The notes beneath the pieces were generated by a model. It was given only the letters and a program-made list of their open reading frames with translations, had not been told where the DNA came from and searched no databases. The translations under genes were made by a program, and so were the position numbers. Below are positions 55,751-64,000 of a stretch of DNA of 64,000 nucleotides, piece after piece; positions within the stretch are counted from its first letter, which is position 1; each line of letters opens with the position of its first letter. Source of the DNA: Saturnia japonica (taxonomy: Eukaryota > Arthropoda > Insecta > Lepidoptera > Saturniidae); assembly GCA_033032175.1 (NCBI GenBank), contig CM065321.1, positions 15,522,501-15,586,500 on the forward strand, written 5' to 3'.

Positions 55751-57984
55751 GTATGGAAATATGCACGCATTGCTTTCGAGCCCCTGCCGACGATCAACTG
55801 TAGAGGTTATTCTGTGTCAGACGAGGTCATGTAGTCCGTGGACGCAGCTAGAGTCGCTGCGCCTGCCTCCCTTATGTAAGGGCGCACGTGCCTCCGCTCG
55901 GTTTTAGGTTATGTTCGATCAAAACCAACACCCAGCGACTGACTATTCGTCGGCAAACGTTCATATGTACCGCGCATCTCGTATATTTTTGTTTACCCTC
56001 AGAATTCCGTGTATTTGACGTTGGTCGTAGTAAACGCACGCAGCCGTGCATATAGTGTTGTAATACCCGCTTCAAGCTCGTAGTATTGCTGTAGTAAACA
56101 CAGGTATATATTTTTTTATGTCGTGCAATATAAATCTCATCAATTTTTATATTTTTGTAAGACCTCTCAGAGTAATGATCTAATGAATTAATGATCAACA
56201 TAATACCTCTTAGAAACTATAATTTATATTGCCTGCCAGTCCACATATTTATCATTGATAAAAAACAATTAATTTTAATGTAAATTTGATTAGGTACTAT
56301 AGTTAATAAAGATTCTTTTAATTTATGTAAATTTTATATCTAAAATTATGTTTTCATACTTAATTCGTCCACTCGAGTGGTGATTATGCATTTATAAGTA
56401 ATCGAAGCGCCGTATCATTTGTTCGTTTGAAAATTAATTATGCATTTAAATATATAAATTAGAGGTATATATAGCTTTTGAAATATCGGTAAAATATTTA
56501 TATATATATTTACGAATATTCTGTAGTGAAATTAATTTTCTGTGATATGTAGAAGCTAGACTCGTTTTTTCTATCGCCTATGAACGTGATTTTATAATAT
56601 ATTTATTACCGTTTCTGCTTAGTTAGTAAAGTGTTAGTGTTATTTTAATAATTATTATTAATTAATTAATATTTAAAAAAAAAAATCATCTGAAGGAATC
56701 AGTTCGGGTACCTACCTCAACTTATTCTTTTCTACTAATTTCACCAACTTAGTTGCGATTTCTGTTACATACGCGTTATAATATAATATTCTTTTGATAT
56801 TAAACAACAAATATATGTATTTATATTAGGGATGAAGTAATCACAAACACGTCACGTCATGTTGCTCTAAGGTGCCTTCATAACTCACGGTAACTTAATA
56901 ACTTATACATTATTACTTTGAGTTTTATGCCTATATTTGCTATTTTAGTAGCGCTGCCTTGTTTTTACTTTCACACATGGTATAAAATAAAAAGTACCAT
57001 AATGACCTTAACGTACCTACACAATTTTTTTGACCATCATTAAATCCGCTGTTTCGATTAGCTCAATAAATAGCATTAAATTATTAAGTCGATTTCGTCC
57101 TAATGCCGGATTTTTATTAAAACTACCTTACTATTGTAAAAAAAACACTCCGAAGCTCTAATTAAAAGGTACCGTTTACATAAAAACCGAACCCAAAAGG
57201 GATGTTTTTTTCTTGAGGGGGTTCGTAGAAAAAACACCGACAAAGAAACCTCATTGGACCTTATCTTGGGCCGAATTCTTGGATGTGTCGAATTCGTGAT
57301 GAAAATCAATTATGTCTTTTAGCGTGCCCTTGCTTATTTTCTTTCGTCGATTTTAAAGATGAGAGTCTGAATTCTTACGAGATGAATTATCTTGAAAGCT
57401 TTTGAATTGACCGACATTTTCTAAAACATATTCATAATTACCATGAATGATTTACAACAAAGTTTTAAAATATATTATATTTTCTTAACGTTATTTTTCA
57501 CCCTCTTTAAATTTCTGCTCCGCTCTGTGGTGTCATCGCGTTAAGTAGAAAATGGGCTTATCTAAAGCAAAATAAATCGGACAGATAATTAACGAAATTA
57601 GAGCATTGAAACATACAAACTACCCGGTTTTTATTATATTAAAAGTATATAGAGAAGAAAAAGAAATAATATATCAAGTTATTAACAATAAAAAAATAAG
57701 ATAGTGAATAAGTATTTACTTAAGTTATTATCTCGGTGATAAGTTTTTTATTAGTGACGATTGTAGGTTGTATAGCGTAGAATTAATTGCAAAATACAGA
57801 AAGGTTTTGGAACAAAAATTGAATACAATTTAGTAAGTATGTAATTAAATTGATATCTCATATATGATAATGTTATATGTGTACATAATATTTGTTCCTT
57901 CTTATCTAAAAAATATCACTTTTATTCCATCTTGATGTACGGGTCATATTTGCATCGACACCGCGTTGATCGATGTGAGTTCAA
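55751..57984 (+). other. mex-3 intron 1, proximal part; no recognised element
   Basis: The first 150 bases stay moderately GC-rich; after that it is AT-rich. No exon-like ORF follows in frame. Confidence 0.5.
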
Positions 57985-58212
57985 ATCCTTGCGATGAACC
58001 TGAGCTTTCGGTGAAGGAAAACATCATGATGAAACCATAGCATGGTTGTGTACGGCTGTTTCTAATGCCCGCCTGGCTAGCTACCACTCTCAAGTTGAAA
58101 ATCTACCGCCAACCACCTAAGTATATGTTCCGGTAGCTGTACTTTAGTGCCAGAAACCTAAGTAGGTTCATCGTCACTTAGCATCAAGTGAGATTGTAGT
58201 CAGAACGCTAAA
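57985..58212 (-). repeat. Family E in mex-3 intron
   Basis: CATCATGATGAAACCATAGC, GCCTGGCTAGCTACCACTCT and GTCACTTAGCATCAAGTGAG then ATTGTAGT match the inverted copies at 8757 and 34495. Confidence 0.55.
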
Positions 58213-59969
58213 CAAAATACATATTTAAAAAAAAGATTTCCCACAATAATTCTTTTAATCGTAATAAAACATTTATCATTAAATTTTATTTTAAAATCGA
58301 TCCGAAATGAGCATAATATCGGAATTAATTATAATTAATTAATTCATTCCGATATTTATGTAACCTTTTATTTGATGGAAAAAAAATCGCAATAATTATT
58401 AAACTTAATATGTAGTGTATCACCTCGAGAAGGGGACAGATATCTAATTGTTATTCAGCCGTTTGCCGTAATTATTAAACTTGGGAGTTGTTTATTTTGC
58501 GAATCTTGTTTTTTTTTTAACGCCTTGTTAATTTATTGCAGCTTGTTAATTCAGAACAATTATCGAACGGTACAATCGATTTTGAACCTTAATGTCCTAC
58601 ATATTAGTGTACATTGAAAATATTTATAATTATTTATTAGAACGATATTTATTTGAATCACGTGTACCTCTGATTACACTTAAAACTTATCATGTTTATT
58701 TGTTTTATATAAGGTATTTAAATTTTTTTTATTACACGAAATGCTTATTTATCACTCTTTCATTTCTTTTTTACACAACATTGGCAAAATTTTCAAGTAC
58801 ATTTAAGTATTGTCTTGTTATATAACTTTTGGATTACAACTTTTAATATAAATAATCTTTTAATTGTTGTATTTTTATTATATTAACTTAGAAGGTTTTT
58901 TTTACTTTTTACAATAATTAAATTAGATAGAAAAATAGATTTCTGTCATTTTGTTTTGAAATTTACTATGTTCTTAATGTGATATATATTTATATGTACA
59001 CGCCATATCCGTTCTAAAGTAAGCAGAAGTCTTGTATTACTTCTCATTATTTTTTAAATTATCTTTTGCTCCCTTCGCATTCACGTATTTTATTATGCAT
59101 CCGCACCGTATAATACAAGTCGTAAACAGATCCATAACACAAAGCTTTTGTTTAATGCATTATCTTAACACGTACTTATTAGAAACATCTCATTTTTCAT
59201 AAGAAGCGTGCATTTTTAAAATTTTTGGCAAGTAGTACATCTGTTCAAATGACAGCGATTTTTTTTAAAATCGTTTTTCCAGAAAGCTTTTAAAATTTTG
59301 TTCATAGGAGTCGTAAGGATTTGTTCAGTATAACAATGGAAAATAGCTACGCGGTAATAATCTCATGGTGGACTATGCCAGCCACCCTAACTCGTGTCCT
59401 GTACAAAACGTGACAATTTGAAATGTTATAATGTTAATAAAGTATTTCTATCTCGCTCACGTTTAAGAGCTGTTCATTAAGAATGAATGAAACGGAATAC
59501 GAGTAGTCGATGTGGCTCCTTCGTTAAACAATGAAGGATAAGTTGGGTGTTTAAACAAGTTTATCGTATCCATTAAATTAGGGTAGATAAAAAGGTTAGT
59601 GAGCTATTCGAGACGGGTTTCCGTCAGGGTTGACGGGATTTTCACAAACTATCTTTCATGTTGCCCTTTCCTTGCTATGATCACCACTTTTCTGTCATTT
59701 GTTCGAGATTAATAAACCGTTCATACACCGACTGCGTAGTACTTTTCCTACAATATTTTTTTAAAATTTCATCAGCATAATTCAGTCTGTACGCACAAAC
59801 ATTCCAAAACATGAATTAGTCACATAATAATTTGATATACCTACTCGATGGGAACGATTGGTATTAATCGGTGATTATTTATTTAATTGGTTTAAAATCT
59901 TGATACTTGGAAACTAAATTACATAATAAATAAAATGTCTTAAAATATTTACATAATTTATTCGAATGA
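58213..59969 (+). other. mex-3 intron, AT-rich, unassigned
   Basis: No repeat with a partner in this window was found. A perfect palindrome-like AATTATAATTAATTAATT string occurs near 58325. Confidence 0.4.
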
Positions 59970-60110
59970 TCTAATGCTCGCCTGGTTATCTACCACCCTA
60001 AAGTTAAAAATATGTAGCCAAACAAATGTATTGCGACCGACAGCTGCACTTGTGAACCACCTTGAGGTGGTCGGTATTAGTAGAAATCGAATCAGTGACC
60101 TCATTGGATT
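59970..60110 (-). repeat. Family E fragment in mex-3 intron
   Basis: ATGCTCGCCTGGTTATCTAC, CACCCTAAAGTTAAAAAT and GACAGCTGCACTTGTGAACC match the family in order. Confidence 0.45.
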
Positions 60111-60649
60111 GAGGCAAATTCAGCGACATGTTATAATTCCGATCAATATGTTTTTCATTAAAATTATTTTGTATTTTTGTATACATCGTGTGACAACCCT
60201 GCCTGTGGCCCGATTCTGTTCCCATAGTTCGGGACGAAACAATAATATTTCGACTGTGGATTGTTGTGCGCCTGCGCAGTAGGTACGCTCCCTTACAGTT
60301 GAGACGGACTCGTTAAACCACCACAAAAACTTGTCCAAAACATTTATTGTCGAAGGGTTCTGTTTTGTTTTCTTCTATTTTAATTTTAAACTAGTTTATG
60401 TAAGTCTACAGCTTGCCTCCTCAATCTACATTTTCATGATTGTTTTGTCTTCTTGGGGTATATATTTTTCTTTGACGTGAACAAAATTGGGGATATTTTA
60501 AACATAGAATGGTTAAGTGTAATAAAAAATACAGACCGGTAGACGCTTGGCAATAAGCTTTCAAATATGAGATAACTAGTCCGTCTATCACTACAAAATG
60601 TCTTATCACAGCATAACTTGAATAAAACTATTTTATTATATCCTTACGT

Positions 60650-60905
60650 TAGCTGTGTCCCTCGGATTCGTCTGTGTTACAGATGATAACTTGCCTACAT
60701 ATTTCGAGATTGGTTGACGTTTATACTTACTGTTCCGCTTCTAAGGGTCACAGCGTGTGGTTATATAGTCTATAACATTAATCGATAAATAAGCTATAAA
60801 ATACAAAAAAATATTCAAATATGCCTAGTAAGTAGTATTTCCAGAGATTAACGCGTTCAATTGAACACAAATAAAAAATCTGTTTCATTATTACAAGTGT
60901 AGCTT
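60650..60905 (-). mobile_element. Helitron-like family C relative
   Basis: TTAGCTGTGTCCCTCGGATT, TATAGTCTATAACATTAATC, GATAAATAAGCTATAAAATA and AGTATTTCCAGAGATTAACG are group blocks. This copy supplies the unbroken version of the site split at 27881/28579. Confidence 0.55.
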
Positions 60906-61692
60906 GTAATTGAAGAAATGTCGCATATATGACTTCTAAGTATCAACACTCAACAGACTATAATTGTCATTCAAAAAAACAGTTCTATTTGTTATTTCTA
61001 CAGTTTACTTGTCATTTTTGATACGTAATAATATGAACCTCAAAAACATTCATAATAATATCAATAGCTCTCACAGTACTTCAAGTACAAGATTGTTTAT
61101 TTTTACACTTCATTATTACTTTAGTAATTAATTAAAACTTATATGCGTATGTTGATAATAAACGATAATTGATAAATAGGAATTGCGTTATTCCCATTTT
61201 AGATGTTTCCTCTTGTTTTTTCCTCAAAAAATGAGTTCGATATTATTAACGTTTTTATTGTTGACGCGACGCGCGTTTAGAAAATTCCTTTACCTACTGA
61301 ACCCTAAATACGCAGCTGCTTCGCTTATAACCTTGTCAAAGTAAGGAGAGTTCGTCCTCTAACTTTATTATACGGGCTACACTGCGCTTTAATTCGATAA
61401 GGTTGCATTTTGTTTATAGTAAGTACCACGCATTTTACGTTACAATCCTTCGATCCCGTTCGGATATTTTTGTACGGAATGACATTTATGATTCACTTAC
61501 AACTTATTTATGTGTTAAATCGATAAATAAAGATGTTATCTTCGATCGGTTATTTTAATATAACTGCATAATAGTGCAGTTATATAATCGTTTCATCCTC
61601 ACGTAATTTCTCGAATTTTGCGATGGTGACAGAAATATTACCTGGCCTACATTAATTAGTCGTGTGTTCTCTTTCGTGGTGCTTTAGACTTA
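60906..61692 (+). other. mex-3 intron, unassigned
   Basis: AT-rich with no recognised exon or repeat. Confidence 0.4.
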
Positions 61693-61941
61693 GGTTGAAA
61701 TCTATAGAGCGTACTCAATCTTAGCTGAGCCTTGGCTTAGTTCAAACTTCGCTAAAAATTTACTCAGTGCAATCTTAGCTTTAGAATATATAGTCGTTTT
61801 GGAAGTGTCTGGTATCTCAATTAACGTTTCGATACCGCATGTGAACTGTTAAATTTCTTCAACAAAAACAAATAAATTAATCACGAATTTACGTATAGAA
61901 AATGAAGAAGCTATTTAAAATAGAATTTAAATTGTATAATA

Positions 61942-62125
61942 CAGTGTAAACTCTTTATAACGTTATCCTTTATAACGATAAACTCCCTATAACGTTGAAG
62001 TGAGCCCGACTTGGTTGGTTTGCGTTATAACCCACATTTTGAAACTCCACTCCATATAACGATAACTCTCTATAACGACATAAAATGCTCTGTTCCTTGA
62101 GTATCGTTATAAAGAGTTTACACTG
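61942..62125. mobile_element. TA-flanked MITE with ATAACG repeats
   Basis: The ends CAGTGTAAACTCTTTATAAC and, inverted, CAGTGTAAACTCTTTATAAC are identical over at least 20 bp and flanked by TA. ATAACG/CGTTAT occurs at least seven times inside 184 bp. It is pogo/Tigger-like by its CAGT ends and TA target, and is nested within the TTA-flanked element. Confidence 0.85.
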
Positions 62126-62414
62126 TATTCAACTTGCTTTAAAGTAAAAATGACAGATTATTCGTACATAAAATAAAAAGATTAAAGTTTCAAAGCAATA
62201 ACGAGAAACAACAGGAATAACAAAACATGTACGTAATAAAAACAGTCATTTCTTTATAGTAGTCAATAAGAATCAAGCAATACAGATAATTTAAAAAGTT
62301 TATAAAATCACTGTTAAGTCACTATTATGCTATACTATTTTTTTAGTCGTATAATACCCAAGTTTTCCGTTAGTCGTCGAATTCGATGACTTGAACTTTA
62401 CTCAGGCAGAGCTG

Positions 62415-62500
62415 ACTCAAGTTCGGTGAAGCTGTAAAAGCCGCAGCGGCTTCAGGGCCTCCTAAGGCTAACAGTATAGTCAGTTCTAAAGTTAAAAAAA
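62415..62500 (+). repeat. Family J, copy 3
   Basis: GGTGAAGCTGTAAAAGCCGC then CCTCCTAAGGCTAACAGTAT matches the reverse complement of 35265-35350. It is nested in the TTA-flanked element. Confidence 0.5.
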
Positions 62501-62649
62501 ATAAAATAAGGAAGAGCTGAGCTAATGCTAAGGTTGCGACTATAAATTTAAATTTCGGAACTTAAGGCTGAGTTTAGTCTGAGCTAAGACTGAGTACGCT
62601 CTATAGATTGCAACCTTAGTAAGACTATTAGAAGTTTTTTAAGTAATAG

Positions 62650-62845
62650 TGTTAGGAAGTACATTACTGATTTGCCGGATAATAAGTTCAAGGACCATGC
62701 CAAACAGGTTTTACTGTGAAGGGTGGATCATTACGTCAATGATAGTGATGGGATGTTTGGAGGTGACTCCCTTTGTGTGCATCCACTAAATTATTATGAT
62801 TATTACAATAACTTTATATATATTATTTGTACATTGAAAAAAAAC
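62650..62845 (+). mobile_element. Non-LTR element 3' tail, copy 2
   Basis: GTACATTACTGATTTGCCGG then ATAATAAGTTCAAGGACCAT and, further on, TATTATTTGTACATTGAAAA align with 45495-45700. It is 5' truncated as usual for LINEs. Confidence 0.5.
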
Positions 62846-62895
62846 CGATCGAGTTTTGGCATTCAATTTAATAAGGTTTTTGTTTTATTTTGATA

Positions 62896-63402
62896 CTAGC
62901 TGTGCCCGCGGCTTTGCTCACGTGGACTACAGAATGCCCGCGCGAATCTTGCTCCTCCACTACCGGTTATTTTAGAGACAAAAATGCTTATTGTGGGTGT
63001 TCTTTAGAAAATAGATGTATACTCTCGCTGACTTTTTTGTAGGTCTTTTTAATGTCTATAATTGTTTAGAACATTAGCTTGCTATATCTCTTGTGGTTTA
63101 CTCAGCGTAAGCCATTTAAGCGCCTGAATTGATTCACCGTGACCAATTCTTTTTTATTTGTGCGGAACCCTATTTCTTTTTCTAAAATTAAAGTAGCCTA
63201 AGTTACTTCCTATAAATTTAGCTATCTACCAGTGAAAGTCGCGTCAAAATCGATCCAATCGTTTTGGAGATTACTCGGAACAAACAGAGAGACGAATTTT
63301 TTTTGTTATAGGTGTATGTATAAACATACTTTCATATGCATTTAGTAAAAAATGTTATTTTGACATTACAAATAGACACTTCAATTTTATTAATTGTATA
63401 GG
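62896..63402 (-). mobile_element. Helitron-like family A, full length
   Basis: It begins A|CTAGCTGTGCCCGCGGCTT and ends TTTTATTAATTGTATAGG on the plus strand, 507 bp. It is one of the best preserved copies and a good reference for the family; it lies in the mex-3 intron. Confidence 0.75.
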
Positions 63403-63980
63403 TAATCTAAATGCAATTTTATATTTAGATGTATGCTGGTATTTAAAAAATATCTTCTATTGGGTTCTTGAATATTTTTTTTCATCTATGCCATACTTGT
63501 ACTTTTTTCTATCATTGCCTTTTATGTAAAGCTCTGAGTACAATTGCACTGAAGATCACCATATGAAGAACTACATTCAATTTTTTTTTGCCATCTAAAT
63601 GAAAGAATGGAACGCAACCCAATACAGGCTTTTTCGCACGGTCCATTCTCCCTCCGCGATTTCTTTGCCCTTCATTATGAACTTTTCAAAAGGTTTGTGA
63701 TTATTCTTACCTGATAGTTTATTTTTGTCTGGAGGTAAATCTTTTTATGTTTATGACGCTTGTTCGAGTGCACGAAATAGTTTTAAATTTAGATTTATTA
63801 TATTATTATTTACATTTTGTCGGCTTAAATGTACTCATAAATAATTTTTTGTTATAAAATCTGTAACTGTTTTACCATGCATTCTTCATATTAATTATTT
63901 TGTTAATTCTATTTTAAGCTTACGCGTTTAGCGATATTACTTTTTAATTATAATTCGATGTTTATAAAATAATTCCTTCA
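63403..63980 (+). other. mex-3 intron, unassigned
   Basis: AT-rich, no feature recognised. Confidence 0.4.
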
Positions 63981-64000
63981 TCTATACAATTAATAAAATT
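63981..64000 (+). mobile_element. Start of another Helitron-like family A copy
   Basis: The last 20 bases are TCTATACAATTAATAAAATT preceded by A, exactly the family 5' terminus. The rest lies off the right edge. Confidence 0.6.

Larger units (their letters stand above)
61693..62615. mobile_element. TTA-flanked inverted-repeat element (Harbinger-like MITE)
   Basis: GGTTGAAATCTATAGAGCGT then ACTCAATCTTAGCT at the left matches, inverted, GGTTGCAATCTATAGAGCGT then ACTCAGTCTTAGCT at the right. TTA flanks both ends (61690-61692, 62616-62618), as in PIF/Harbinger insertions. The 923 bp hold no transposase ORF but do hold a smaller MITE and a family J fragment. Confidence 0.75.

Noticed and set aside
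55751..55803. Short MEX-3 isoform by read-through of the first donor
   Set aside because: The donor CAAG|GTATGG falls in the KH1 GxxG loop at a conserved family intron site, and the read-through residues are unrelated to KH1.

Overview
The window reads as a piece of a lepidopteran (moth or butterfly) nuclear genome. It is AT-rich and has short exons separated by repeat-filled introns. It carries dispersed repeats typical of that order: Helitron-like elements, a tRNA-derived SINE and hAT/Tc1-mariner/pogo elements. No bacterial, organellar or viral gene set is visible. Every protein call comes from reading the translation and recalling families; no search was run.

Host genes occupy the first 16 kb and the last 8.5 kb. 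(1) Positions 99-7892, plus strand: the 3' six exons of a CCBE1-like secreted protein (calcium-binding EGF domain, cysteine-containing linker with coiled coil, short collagen stretch, conserved post-collagen motif, acidic tail). Its 5' exons lie off the left edge. (2) Positions 9175-15704, minus strand: a complete seven-exon gene for the coatomer epsilon subunit (302 residues), convergent with the first gene. (3) Positions 55507-55750, plus strand: the first coding exon of a MEX-3 type KH-domain RNA-binding protein. It sits beside a GC-rich promoter-like block, and its first intron runs off the right edge, more than 8 kb away. A possible orphan signal-peptide exon lies at 36006-36107.

The 39 kb between COPE and mex-3 is a transposon-rich desert with readable layering. 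A degraded mariner lies at about 30.0-30.9 kb. A 4.6-kb pogo-superfamily element (39793-44448) encodes a transposase with HTH, DDE and C-terminal zinc-finger parts. It has been invaded by a DD41D Tc1/mariner element with perfect 31-bp terminal inverted repeats and by a pair of foldback sequences. An apparently intact DD34D mariner (350 codons) lies 16 bp from an internally deleted Tigger-like element.

The commonest repeats form several families (called A, B and C here) that share 5'-TCTATA and CTAG-3' ends, a small hairpin about 10 nt before CTAG, and insertion between A and T. One nested copy (27882-28578) splits an older relative exactly between A and T, so the pre-insertion site can be read from the flanks. 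This supports calling them non-autonomous Helitrons. Other small elements are recognised by target duplications: hAT-like (8 bp), TTA-flanked (Harbinger-like) and TA-flanked (Tc1/pogo-like). I see no evidence of a new multi-gene system. The most interesting content is this nested transposon record.
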